Below are positions 1-9,779 of a DNA stretch of 25,000 nt, one piece after another. The position numbers and the translations under genes are program-made. Source of the stretch: Prorocentrum cordatum (taxonomy: Eukaryota; Sar; Dinophyceae; Prorocentrales; Prorocentraceae); the NCBI GenBank assembly GCA_963575745.1, contig CAUYUJ010001730.1:7501-32500 (forward strand). The letters are read 5' to 3'. A model generated the notes under the pieces. It saw only the letters and a program-made list of their open reading frames with translations, had not been told where the DNA came from and made no database searches. How positions within the stretch are numbered: the first letter of the stretch is position 1; each line of letters starts with the position of its first letter.

Positions 1-61
1 TCCCTGGGCGGGGGGACCACGGGGGTCGATGCCAGGCTGGGCCGCCGGGAGCTTGATCGGT

Positions 62-200
62 GTTCCCTCCCCCTCCTCCCCCTCCTCCTCGTCCTCGTCC
101 TCGTCCTCCTTCTCCTCCTCGTCCTCCTCCTCCTTCTCCTCCCCCTCCTCCCCCTCCTCCTCCTCCTCCTCCTCCTCCTCCTCCTCCTCCTCCTCCTCCT
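62..200. repeat. (TCC)n polypyrimidine microsatellite
   Basis: Nearly pure TCC/CTC triplets with TCG and TTC variants; 155-200 is a perfect run. The all-pyrimidine strand is open in every frame and yields poly-Ser, poly-Pro or poly-Leu translations, so the open frames across it are not evidence of a gene. A mirror-symmetric purine/pyrimidine tract like this can form triplex (H-) DNA (established for the sequence class). Confidence 0.95.
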
Positions 201-229
201 ACGCCGTTGCCAAGCATCACACAACTTCG

Positions 230-615
230 GGCGCAGACGGGGGGCCACGGGGCGGAAGGGTGGGGGGGGGGGGCAGGATCGGTCAGTCGGAGTATGCAGG
301 CGGGAGGCGCCACGGAGGGGAATGGGAGCACCAGGGGGGCGGGAGGGCACGGTCGGGCAGGGGGGGGGGGGCGCGGTGGGTCGGTCGGCATAGGCAGACG
401 GGGGCCACGGGGCGGAGGGGTGCGAGGGGGGAGGGGGGGGGCACGGCAGGCGGTCGGACTAAGCAGACGGGAGCCACGGGCTGGAGGGTTGCGGGGGGGC
501 AGGGAGACGGGAGGGCACGGTCGGGCAGAGGGCGGGGGCACGATCGGACGGTGGGAACACGCAGACGGGGGCCACGGGGCGGAGGGGTGCGGGGGGGGGA
601 AGGGGGGCGGGGGGG
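230..615. repeat. Degenerate G-rich minisatellite
   Basis: The core GACGGGGGCCACGGGGCGGA recurs near 234, 397, 468 and 562 with variable G-runs between copies (up to 12 consecutive G). Spacings differ (about 70-160 bp), so it is a decayed tandem array. Many G-runs in series make it a dense G-quadruplex candidate. The open frames across it are rich in Gly and Arg on both strands and show no protein character. Confidence 0.75.
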
Positions 616-617
616 TA

Positions 618-752
618 CGGACAGCACACATCCCAGCACGCATCCCAGCACACGGAGGCAGCACACAGCCCTGCACACATCCCAGCACACGAAGGCAGCA
701 CGTCCCAGCACACATCCCAGCACACATCTTACTCCAGCACACATCCCAAGCT
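618..752. repeat. CAGCACACATCC minisatellite
   Basis: About ten copies of a 12-bp unit CAGCACACATCC, with CAGCACACGGAGG, CAGCACACGAAGG and CAGCACGTCC variants. It directly follows the G-rich minisatellite and ends near 752. Confidence 0.85.
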
Positions 753-930
753 CGGTCGGCCGGTCGAAATAATGCAGTGCGACATCACACGGGTAGGTGT
801 GATAATAACTTATCCCTGTCGCACCCCGTGTCTGGTCGAAAGGGAGGGCCGAGCGTTTCGCCTGATACCTCCTCGCCACTTATGACACTGAAGCTTAAGC
901 ACTGGCAACATGTTCACATATGGAAGGCGG
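753..930. other. Unique-looking spacer
   Basis: Moderate-GC sequence with no repeat pattern, no RNA gene signature and no convincing coding frame. It separates the upstream minisatellites from the tandem repeats that start near 931. Confidence 0.5.
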
Positions 931-1145
931 GTCGTTTTCAAAATGTGGCTCTCGCCTGAGCGCCGCGCACATCCTTTTTCAACATATACAAGAACTTCAC
1001 GGATTTAGGGCGAGCCGTTTTCAAAATGCGTCTCGGGCCTTAGAGCCGCGGACATAGACGTTGCAAAAGTTTCACGAAATGAGGCGCTTCCTTTTTCAGC
1101 CACGCACATTCCTTTCAAACACTGCAAGGGTTTCACGGACTCCCA
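931..1145. repeat. Degenerate tandem repeat with GTTTTCAAAATG core
   Basis: Two clear copies (about 933 and 1017) and one decayed copy of a unit of roughly 85 bp. Shared blocks in order are GTTTTCAAAATG, a CTCG-GCC segment, GCCGCG-ACAT, TTTTTCA and TTCACG. The region is markedly less GC-rich than its surroundings. No coding frame is supported. Confidence 0.6.
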
Positions 1146-1195
1146 TGGTCAGCGTACTAGAAATGGTGTTTTGAAAAGATTCAGGGTCATGAGGG

Positions 1196-1380
1196 TTCAA
1201 CAGTTACGCTGATTCGCGGTGTTGAAGTCCCAGGGACGGCGTTCTGACACGACTCACAATATCGTCAAGGTGCAACAAGTACGTTGATTCGCGGTGTTGA
1301 GCAATCCCAGGAGCGGCATTCTAGCACGACTCAATATCGTCAAGACGCAACAGTCAGGTTGATCCGTGGCGTTGGAGCCC
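1196..1380. repeat. 75-bp tandem repeat, about 2.4 copies
   Basis: The motif GATTCGCGGTGTTGA occurs at 1211 and 1286, with GATCCGTGGCGTTGG at 1361, giving an exact 75-bp spacing. Shared downstream blocks are CCCAGG, CGGC-TTCT, CACGACTCA and ATATCGTCAAG. The third copy is truncated. Confidence 0.85.
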
Positions 1381-1538
1381 CGAGAATACTACATTGGCAT
1401 GCTTCAGGGTCTTCAAACGGTTGCCTTCCAACGAGGCAGCTCACTCAGTGGAAATGAACCCTTGCAGGGGCCTGCAGAGAGGGAGCTTGGAGGGCGGGCT
1501 TATTCCAACATCGTTGATGACTCTTGGGCTTACACTGG

Positions 1539-1672
1539 TCCTCCTCCTCCTCCTCCTCCTCCTCCTCCGCCCCTTCGCCCTCCTCCTCCTCCGCCTCCTC
1601 TTCCTCCTCCTGCCCATCCTCCTCCTCCTCCTTCTCCTCCTCCTCCCCTCTGTTTCCCCTCCTCCTCCTGCT
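1539..1672. repeat. (CCT)n polypyrimidine microsatellite
   Basis: Almost uninterrupted CCT/CTC triplets with rare CGC and TTC variants. On the minus strand it reads as poly-Gly, poly-Glu or poly-Arg, so it extends the open frame of the adjacent candidate gene without being evidence for it. Confidence 0.95.
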
Positions 1673-1679
1673 CGTCGTC

Positions 1680-1841
1680 AGCCCCCTCCCTTTGCAAGCT
1701 CCGCGGCCAGTCTCTCCGACGACCGCGCGCGCGCCGCACCCGGCTGCTTCCGCACAGGGCAGCAGAGCGGCGGGCGCGGCCGGCGAACTCGGCGGCCAAG
1801 GCGCGGGAGGGTTCCCGCGCCGCCCCCGCCCCGAGCGTCGT
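1680..1841 (-). CDS. Candidate exon downstream of a possible introner
   Basis: Minus-strand sequence starting just after a possible acceptor ending GTCAG (1842-1846 on the plus strand reads CTGAC). In phase 0 it reads TTLGAGAAREPSRALAAEF and onward, ending in an acidic stretch (ADDEQEEEG) that runs into the GGA-triplet array. Helix-like composition and GC-rich wobble positions are what suggest coding. It keeps the frame of the candidate exon at 2034-2373. A competing frame ends in ERLAAELAKGGG and a stop codon. No protein family is recognised. The GC-rich background keeps all frames open, so this is a weak call. Confidence 0.27.
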
Positions 1842-2030
1842 CTGACGACCTACCAGACCACCACAACCCAACCCGAAGACCCAAATTTGGCCCGAATTTC
1901 GGGTTGGGGGGGGGTACGGGTTCCACGTGTTTTTTTCAGCGTTCTCCGACCCCCCCTCCCCACTGGAAATGGAAGGCAAATTGAGGCCTTCGGGCTGGGT
2001 TGGGGTGGTCTGGTAGGTGGTGATTGTCAG
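1842..2030. mobile_element. 189-bp TIR element, candidate introner
   Basis: Long terminal inverted repeats: the left arm from 1848 (ACCTACCAGACCACCACAAC) matches the reverse complement of the right arm ending at 2018, with similarity extending to about 45 bp (CCCAACCCGAA versus CCCAGCCCGAA, then AATTTG on both). Both outer edges also carry CTGAC/GTCAG. Read on the minus strand, the interval is bounded by CAG|GTGCTGAC and GTCAG|ACG, which fits a 192-nt phase-0 intron (1842-2033) with the element supplying nearly all of it. The interval is also stop-free in the flanking frame, so splicing is not demanded. It carries no coding capacity and resembles a MITE. No clear target-site duplication was found. 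Confidence 0.7.
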
Positions 2031-2033
2031 CAC

Positions 2034-2373
2034 CTGGCGCGCAGGTGGCCGCCTGAAGGGCCACGGCCAGCTCCGCGCCCCAAAGCCGCGCGAGGGCGCT
2101 GGCCGCGGCCGCGGCCGCAGAGGCGGCGCCCCCGTCCAACGGCTGCGCTCGGCCCCGCGCGGAGCGCCGCGGGTGGCGCAGGGCGGCGCGGCCGAGGCCC
2201 GCTTCCTGCGCGCGCCCGGCGGGGTGCGGCCTCCGAGCCCCTGCAGACAGCGCCCGTCGCGCACGGCGGCAGCCCCGAGCCCCTCGGCGTCGCTGGGCGC
2301 GTCGTTGCGCACCGTGGCGTCCAAATCGTTCTGCGACCCCCCAAAGTGTCGACTGTCGAGCCACGAGAAGATG
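2034..2373 (-). CDS. Candidate exon of an unrecognised protein
   Basis: Minus-strand exon candidate. It follows a good 3' splice signal (CTGCTCTCATCTATAG, pyrimidine-rich) and ends at CAG|GTGCTG. The frame begins IFSWLDSRHFGGSQNDLDA and continues TVRNDAPSDAEGLGAAAV, then becomes Arg/Pro-rich. The first ~50 codons have a mixed amino-acid composition and strongly GC-ending codons (for example GAC GCC ACG GTG CGC AAC GAC GCG), unlike the repeat translations around it. The opposite strand has stop codons in two frames over the first part. The last third is equally open in another frame (ARLWGAELAVALQAATCAP), so the internal frame is uncertain. No domain is recognised. Confidence 0.35.
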
Positions 2374-3420
2374 CTATAGATGAGAGCAGGGATGCGCGGT
2401 GCTGGACGAGCCCGCCCGGCTGCTCGAGCGGGCGGCCACGCCGCTGCCGGCGGTGAGGGCCCCGGGGCGGCGCGCCCCCCGCCGCGCCCGGGCAGACGCA
2501 GCTACGACGGAGGCGACGGCGGCCTCGAGGTTTCCCTGCGCCGCCGCGGGCGAGCGGCAGCGCAGCCTCAGACCGGGCGGCTGCGGCACTCAGCCCAGAG
2601 ATCCAACGCATTGGAAAAAACATCAACACGGAGGCTTTTCGCATAGTTCGGCCCCCAGGGGCCCTCGCCGGGCCTCGGGCCCGTCACAGAACGACTCGGG
2701 ATGGAAAGCCGGTCCTGGGGAATGGGTCGAAACCTCGGGGGGCCCCGCACTGAACACTGAACAAAAACACGACATCGGATCTCAAGGAGAGGCGCCCGCA
2801 GCGACGGGAACTCCGGCTGCTGGCGCACGGCGGGGCGCCGCCGCGTCAGCGCCAGCGCGGCGGCCGCGGAGGAGGCGACCCGCCGGCGCGGGCGCGGGCC
2901 AGCGCGGCCGCGGGAGGCGCGGCGCGGGGCGGCGGCGGCGCTGCCCGCGGCGGGGCGCTCGGCAGCGGCTGTGGAGGAGGAGGAGGAGGAGGAGGAGGAG
3001 GAGGAGCGGGAGGGAGGAGGAGGCGGCGCGGCCTCCGCAGCTGGCGCGCCTGGCAGCCACGGTGCAGTGCTCCCGCCGCCGGCGGGGGCGCCCCGGGCGG
3101 CGCCGCGGCGCTCTGCGGGGCCGAGGCCGGGCGGACGCGCTGCGATCGCGGGCGGAGGCGCGGCGAGCGGTCCCTTAAGGGCCCGACGGACGGTGCCAAC
3201 GGTTGGGGCGGCGGCGGTGCCTCCGGCCGCGACGGGGCCAGCTGCGCTGCTGGCCGCTGGCGGCAGTCGCGCGGCGGCGGTGCTCTGCCGCGCGGAGGGA
3301 GCGCAGCGCCGCGCAGCCGGGGAGCGCTGAGCTGCGGCCGTGGCCCGCCGCTGCGCCGCGCAGCGAGCGGGCCGCGCCCCTCGCCCCCCCACCCCATCGC
3401 GGGCTCCGTCGTGTCGTCTC
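2374..3420. other. CpG-rich region without a convincing gene
   Basis: Very GC- and CpG-rich, and open in most frames on both strands. It contains a perfect GGA run at 2972-3005 (poly-Glu on plus, poly-Ser/Pro on minus). The less GC-rich patch 2590-2790 reads plausibly on the plus strand (NDSGWKAGPGEWVETSG) and also on the minus strand (YAKSLRVDVFSNALDLWAE), so neither strand can be chosen. It could be intronic, a CpG-island-like region or decayed coding sequence. Confidence 0.4.
2972..3005. repeat. (GGA)n microsatellite
   Basis: Perfect GGA/GAG triplet run, purine-rich on the plus strand, opposite in orientation to the arrays at 62-200 and 1539-1672. Confidence 0.95.
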
Positions 3421-3423
3421 TTC

Positions 3424-3455
3424 GCCGTCGTTTTTTGTTGTTGTTTTTTGTTGCT

Positions 3456-3501
<46 letters not shown>

Positions 3502-3509
3502 CCTCTCTT
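3424..3509. repeat. (TTG)n patch followed by (CT)n microsatellite
   Basis: A short GTTGTTGTTTTTTGTTG tract (3431-3453) leads into an almost perfect CT dinucleotide run at 3455-3509 with one CTTT interruption. The run translates as Leu-Ser on plus and Arg-Glu on minus. Confidence 0.95.
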
Positions 3510-3950
3510 GCCGCAAGGCTTGAAGAAGAAGTGTGCCAGCACTCCCGGCGCGGCTGGTCCCCCTTCGCACTGCGGGTGGCGACTCTCACCGCCGGGCTCT
3601 GGCCGCTCTCTCGCTGCCTGTGCACGCGTGGTTCCGTGAGCCCCCTGCTCGTATCTCCCGCATGGCAGCGCGTGCACGCCTGCAGCCTCGATCTAAGATC
3701 GATCCAGCTGCCACACTCTGTCGCACCCTGCACGCCACTGCTCGTCCCCAGAGACTCCCTTTGAGGCCGTTTCCATATTCGAGCGCTGTCCTCAGCGCAG
3801 GTTGGCAATTCCCTTCGACGTAGCCCGTCTGAGTATTGATCGCGACTGTCGTGTCAGTGTCACATCGCCGGAGGACTTAGAAGAAAGGGTGTGCCAACAC
3901 GTGCGATGAACAGACACTCCAGATGCAGCCCCAGATGATGTCGCAGCCAT
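3510..3950. other. Spacer, nothing recognised
   Basis: Mixed-composition sequence. Short open frames exist on both strands (3533-3823 plus; about 3560-3800 minus), but none has protein-like composition or splice signals I would defend. No RNA gene or inverted repeat seen. Confidence 0.4.
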
Positions 3951-4715
3951 CAGCGCTCAAGGGAGCGCGAGGTCTCGTCTGGGTGCGCGCAGCGCGTAGC
4001 TGCGCTGGGCATCCCAGGAGCTCACGACGTGGCGACAGGCTCGCATATGGCATCCCCCCAGGGAGCGCGAGGTCTGGTCTGGGTCTGCGTGCAGCGTCAC
4101 TCCGCTGGACCTCCGAGAAACGTCCGAATGTTGGGATAGTTGCGCAGTTGGCAGCCCCCTAGGGAGTGTGAGGTTTAGTCTGGGTCCGAATGTCCCCCCT
4201 CCGCTGGGCCTCCCAGGAGCTCACGGAAGTGGCTACAATTGTGCACGTATGAGCCTCCCGAAAGCGGCGACGGTTGCGCAGATGGCAGCCTCCGAGGACG
4301 TGTGAGGTCTAGTCTGGATCTGCGTCTGACCCCATTCCACGGTTGCGCAGTTGGCAGCCCCCGAGGACGTGTGAGGTCCAGTCTGGACCTGCGTGTGACC
4401 CCACTCCGCTGGGGCTCCGAGGAGCTCACGACGGTTTCGACAGCAGTGCAGCTGGCAGCCTCCCGAAAGTGGCGACGGCCGAGCAGTCGGCAGCCCCCGA
4501 GGGAGCGCGAGGTCCAGTCCGGATCTGCGTGCCCCCCCCCTCCGCTGGGCATCCCAGGAGCTCACGAAGGTGGCGACAGCTGCGCAGTGGGCAGCTCCCC
4601 AGGGAGCACGAGGTCTGATTGGTCTGGATCTGCGCGTCCCCCCACTCCGCTGGGCCGCCCAGGAGCCCACTGAAGCGGCGACCGTCGCGCAGGTTGCAGC
4701 CATCCAGGGAGCGCG
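3951..4715. repeat. ~100-bp tandem satellite, about seven degenerate copies
   Basis: Recurring blocks in fixed order: GAG(C/T)G(C/T)GAGGTC, TCTGG-TCTGCGTG, CCCC-CTCCGCTGGGC, TCCCAGGAGCTCACGA, GTGGCGAC and TGCGCAGTTGGCAGCC. The CCGCTGG landmark falls at about 4002, 4102, 4201, 4406, 4542 and 4647: a ~100-105-bp period with one unit lacking the landmark and another carrying an insertion. The period is not kept in frame, so the open frames across it (for example 4239-4673) are repeat translations. Confidence 0.88.
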
Positions 4716-5385
4716 AGAGGGAGTGGGGAGAGGCAGGGGGAAGAGAGGAGCAAGAGGGTACAGGGGAGAGTAGGGAGAGGCAGGGAAAAATTAGGAAGCG
4801 GGAGGAGGAGGACGCGCAAGCAGTGCTCTGTTCAAACGAGGGCCAAACCAGAGGGGCGGTTAGGATCTATGGCATCTACGGAGGTCTGAGCACTGTGGCT
4901 TCAAATCTCAGACCTGGTAGCCGAAGGGGACTGTCGCCTTGTCCGGGGCCGAACTCAAGCTCGGGGATATACGACGGGCACGGCCGCACAGCCCTCCTTG
5001 CGGTGCGTGCCCCGTTCTCCTTCGTCGTCGAAACGACCGTCCGCACCCCCGAAGACGCCAGAGGAGGGACCCTCGCCGCTGGCCCCCACTGCGCCGAGGG
5101 AGAAGGGCCCGACAACCATGAAGGGGCCCCAGGACACACAAATAAATACACACAAATAATTTGTGTTCCCCGTATTTTTCTATAGTTTCTGGGTTTCTGT
5201 CTTCCCCCCCACTTCCCATATTTTCCCATATTTTCATGGGAATCGACGATTACTTGTGCCTGTGTGTTGTTTCCCCTCCTGAAACCAAATGGGGACCGCC
5301 TCTATTATGTGGCATCGTCGGGGGACCTTGTCTGGCCCGTCACGGCCCTATCCGCATCGAATCTGGCTCGGACTCGTCCGATCCG
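4716..5385. other. Spacer with a small palindrome
   Basis: A purine-rich patch (4720-4815) precedes mixed sequence. At 5150-5166 there is a perfect 8-bp-arm palindrome (ACACAAAT-A-ATTTGTGT) in an AT-rich pocket. One plus frame (about 4830-5185) has mixed composition including SSSGIYDGHGRTALL, but it is short, unsupported by codon bias and lacks further conserved motifs. No gene is called. Confidence 0.4.
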
Positions 5386-5458
5386 TGCCTAATCCGTGTC
5401 GAATCCGCGTCGAATCCGCGCCAAATCCGCGTCGAGTCCGCATCGAGCCCGCGTCGGG
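5386..5458. repeat. 11-bp minisatellite TCGAATCCGCG
   Basis: Six to seven tandem copies of TCGAATCCGCG with CCAAATCCGCG, TCGAGTCCGCA and TCGAGCCCGCG variants. Because 11 is not a multiple of 3, the translation cycles through frames (RVESAPNPRRVRIEP on plus). Looser copies extend upstream to about 5345. Confidence 0.88.
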
Positions 5459-5570
5459 CACAAGAAAAGACACCAACTTTGGGGGACAGGCGAGGTCCCC
5501 CGAAGATGCAACGTAACCTCTGGTGCCCTCCAGGGGCAGCGGCGGCGCGTCCTCCGCCATCCCGCCGCCT

Positions 5571-5630
5571 GGAGGAGGAGGAGGAGGAGGAGGAGGAGGA
5601 GGAGGAGGAGGAGGAGGAGGAGGAAGAGGA
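5571..5630. repeat. (GGA)n microsatellite
   Basis: About 20 GGA triplets with a single GAA near the end. It gives poly-Glu, poly-Gly or poly-Arg on plus and poly-Pro or poly-Ser on minus, and creates long spurious open frames on both strands. Confidence 0.95.
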
Positions 5631-5639
5631 GCGGAGCAC

Positions 5640-6179
5640 CAGGAAGCAATGAGCCACGCGCGGCTGAATTCCCACGCAGCAGGAACAAGGAAAGGCGACA
5701 CCAACACCACCAGGGCGAGGAGGTGCGAGGAGCAAAGGGGGTCTCCCGGGTGGTGTGGGCCCCCCCCTCGCGCTCGAGACACCCCACGCCTCCAGCTCGG
5801 AGAGGCCTCGTGGACCTCCCTCGCTGAGGTGGCCCCCCGTGTGGTGCTGGCGTCGCCTCTCCTCCCTCCGACCGCCCGAACCGTGCGGAGGTCAGGCGCT
5901 GGACGCACGCGCAGAGGGCCCCCCGGACCAAGACGCTCCCCAAGAGGCCCTCGAGAAACCCCAAACGTTAGAGACAGCTGTTGTTTTATGTCTTTCGCTT
6001 GCCCCGCTCCGCGGTCGAAGATTGGTCCACAGCTTGCCTTCGGTGGCCCAACGAAGCCCTCCGAAAGACGCGCGGCCACGTGTTTTCGGCGGCCCGCTCT
6101 TCTCTCGCCCGGGCCGGCCACGCCCGTGGGCAGGCCGGGCGTCTGGCAGGAGGCGGGGGAGCCGGGGAAGACGAGACGA
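5640..6179. other. GC-rich spacer, no gene supported
   Basis: Open in several frames on both strands because of GC content. No frame shows steady protein-like composition or splice signals. It lies immediately 3' (minus strand) of the candidate exon at 6180-6359 and would be intronic if that exon is real. Confidence 0.35.
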
Positions 6180-6359
6180 GCAGGGGCGAGGTCCTCCTCG
6201 ATCTCGTTGCGCTCGAACGTGCGCTCCTCCAGAGACTGCAGAAGCCTCCGCGTCGCATCCTGGTCTCGGGGGGGGAGCTTCCGAGCGCCCCGTGCGTGTC
6301 GCACCCTCCTCCTGCTGATCGATGCTGTGCCTGACGGCGTCTCGCTGAGCCCACTCCAC
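6180..6359 (-). CDS. Candidate exon, charged helical segment, frame broken at C8
   Basis: Minus-strand sequence after a possible acceptor (TGTACAG|GTGGAG). It reads VEWAQRDAVRHSIDQQEEG, then a run of eight C (plus-strand G-run at about 6268-6275), after which the protein-like reading continues one frame over as DQDATRRLLQSLEERTFER and NEIEEDLAP. Both halves are Glu/Arg/Gln-rich with strongly GC-ending codons and look like one amphipathic or coiled-coil helix. The simplest explanation is a one-base length change in the homopolymer, either a sequencing error or a real frameshift. The downstream exon boundary is not defined. No family is recognised. Confidence 0.38.
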
Positions 6360-6831
6360 CTGTACATGCGACCCTGCTCGCTTCATTCTCCTCCTATTCA
6401 TTCCCCCCCTGTGCTCCTACTCCTCCTCATCCACCTCTTCATCCTGTCTCCCTCCTCATCTTCCTCCCCATGCTCCGCGCCGCGCCCTCCTCCCCAACCT
6501 CAGGGTCGGCGGCACCGGCCGTAAGGCCTTCGCAATAGAAAGGGATAGAGAGAGAGAGAGTCCGCGAGCTTGTTCCCGTGCTGTCAATGCCCCGAAGTTG
6601 GAGGGGGAGGGGAAAGGGACAGGGAAAAAGGGTGGATGAATCAAGAAGAGAGAAAAGAGGAAGATATGGGGGGCAAAAGGATGAGGGAAGGACGAGGGAG
6701 AACAGAGAAAGAGGAAGCCGTGGACGAGAACGATGAGGGGGCCCATGTTGTTATCATCGTTTTCCGCCGCTGTCCTACAAATCATCATGCGCGTCCTCCT
6801 CCTCACTCTCCTCCTCACTCTCCTCCTCCTC
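6360..6831. other. Pyrimidine- then purine-rich spacer
   Basis: 6380-6480 is CCT/CTC-rich, 6538-6562 contains a short (GA)n run, and 6600-6735 is strongly purine-rich (GGA, GAAAG). No gene or RNA signature is visible. Confidence 0.5.
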
Positions 6832-8165
<1,334 letters not shown>

Positions 8166-8189
8166 GACATGTTATTCCAGCCTCTCTCC

Positions 8190-8450
8190 GTCTTTCATCC
8201 TCCTCGCCCTCCTCCTCCTCCCCCTCCTCATTCTCCCTCCCGTCCTGGCCCTCATCCACCTAGGCCTGCTCACCCTCCCCACCCTCCTCATCCCTCTCCT
8301 CGCCCTCCTCATTGCCCCTCTTCGCACTCCTTCTCCGTCGACCGCTTCTGTTTCCGCCCCATGAGCCAGCTCCGTAGTTCCTAAGAAGCCTTCGCCTCCA
8401 TCTCCCCCTCCTCCTCCTCCTGCTCCTCCTCCTCGCCCTCCTCGCCCTGA
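8190..8450. repeat. CCT-rich imperfect pyrimidine tract
   Basis: Two imperfect CCT/CTC blocks (about 8196-8335 and 8395-8447) separated by ordinary sequence. Smaller related patches lie at 8672-8722. They are the same repeat type as the other CCT arrays in the window. Confidence 0.8.
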
Positions 8451-9332
8451 TGCTTCAATGCGTGGTCCCCCAGAGCTCTCAACGACTTCCCCTGAACAGG
8501 CTTACACTCCCGAGTAGTTGCTTGACGACCAGCTTTTCGAGAGAGGCCTAGATGGCCTCGGGAGCACCCCCCACGAGGCCCCCATCCCTGTGGTAGCGCG
8601 AGACACTTGGCGCACCTTGGACCAAGATCACTTCTGGCTTCTAGCAACCTCCGATTAGAAGTCTCCGATTGGTCCTCCTCGTCCTCCTCCTACTCCTCCT
8701 TCTACTCCTCCTCGCTCTCGTATGTCGGCGGCGCAGACACGGGGGTGGTGCGGAGGGGGGGGAGGGCTTCTAACGAGACTGGGGGCTTTTTAGAAGGCAG
8801 GGTCCATCTCAGATGAGCCCGGAGGCTTCTAAGAGGTCTCCTCAGCACTCAGGTAAGAAACGCAGGTATTTGTGGTCTGAGAGGGAGCTTTTCGGACTCC
8901 CTCTGAAAGATCCCAGTAGGGCTCCTGAGAAGGCCAGGGGATAGCACTTCGTCCCATAACCGTGTTTGATCGGAGCAGGGCGAATTGAGGCAACGACAGC
9001 TCAAAATCTGTCCCTGGACTCCACCACTCCTGGGGTCCACGCGGAGCCCCACTGGTTTGCCGAGCTGCGCCCAGCCGTGGCGACGAGGGGGGCCCCCGAA
9101 TGCCAACCACCGTCGTCTCAGCTCGCCCTCCTCCGACGCAGACTGGCGCCGAGAAGCCGGCGGCGAGACCGGGGGTGCAGTGAGAAGGAGAAGGCCATCT
9201 CAGAAGGCTCGGGAGTCCCCCGGCCTTCTGAGAAGTTCTCTGACGCTCCCCCGAGGGCGCCAAAACCTGTCCTGAGGCGCGAGGGCTTCCGAGAAGTACG
9301 GCCGCCTTCTGGGAAGGCCTTCTCCTCGTCAC
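8451..9332. other. Spacer with scattered GGCTTCTNAGAAG-like motifs
   Basis: No gene supported. Short copies and inverted copies of a GGC(C)TTCTnAGA motif recur (near 8637, 8767, 8826, 9195, 9220, 9287 and 9307), which looks like a very decayed dispersed repeat and may be related to the 21-bp array starting near 9780. Long open frames on both strands (8829-9527 minus, 8966-9781 plus) cannot be told apart as coding. Confidence 0.4.
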
Positions 9333-9527
9333 CTCCGCGCCCCCCAGCTCGCCGCCGAGGAACAGCACGCTGGCGCCGAAATCGAGGAACCGCCAGGATC
9401 GAGCAACAAACACCACCTCGGAGGTGCTCGCTCTCGCCCGGGCCCGCAATGCTGCCCTGCCGCCCCCGCCCTCCCCCCCCCCAGGAGTGCGCCCGAAGTC
9501 CTCGTGCTGGCGGCACTCCTCGTCCAC
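9333..9527 (-). CDS. Candidate 195-nt phase-0 exon
   Basis: Minus-strand candidate bounded by GGCCGGCAG|GTGGAC and GGAG|GTGACG, exactly 65 codons. It begins VDEECRQHEDFGRTPG, passes a Gly-rich low-complexity stretch, and ends STSEVVFVARSWRFLDFGAS, then VLFLGGELGGAE. Wobble positions in the first block are almost all G or C (GTG GAC GAG GAG TGC CGC CAG CAC), and the composition is protein-like at both ends. It sits on the same strand as the candidate exons at 6180-6359 and 2034-2373. No domain is recognised; the flanking sites are only the minimal AG/GT type, which occur often by chance in GC-rich DNA. Confidence 0.33.
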
Positions 9528-9564
9528 CTGCCGGCCGTGCCGCCGAGCGCCGGGGAGGGACGCG

Positions 9565-9685
9565 CCAACGCGCGAAGAGGGGGGTGGGGAGATCGAGGAT
9601 CGAGGATCGAGGATCGGGGAGGAGGAGGATTGATCTTCGATCCTCGTTCCTCGCGCAAGCGCGCGAGGAGGGGGGTGGGGGAGGT
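9565..9685. repeat. GATCGAG heptamer repeats inside a direct repeat
   Basis: GATCGAG recurs three to four times at 9591-9616. The inverse GATCCTCG follows at 9639. The cluster is flanked by a direct repeat of about 24 bp (GCGCGAAGAGGGGGGTGGGG at 9570 and GCGCGAGGAGGGGGGTGGGG at 9660). The arrangement could be a local duplication with a foldback centre. Confidence 0.65.
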
Positions 9686-9779
9686 AAGGTTCTACTGTGG
9701 CCAGGTGGGCTTTTGCGCGTCCCCGTGGACTTTAGTATGGCCAGAGGTTCTCTGGAGTATACGAATCCTCGAGAACGGT

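Noticed and set aside
4880-4920. tRNA-like B box (CTTCAAATCTC)
   Set aside because: No matching A box, acceptor stem or anticodon arm could be drawn.
4960-5010. YDGHG motif suggesting a PP2C-type phosphatase
   Set aside because: Only this pentapeptide fits; the following residues and the rest of the frame lack the other conserved PP2C motifs.
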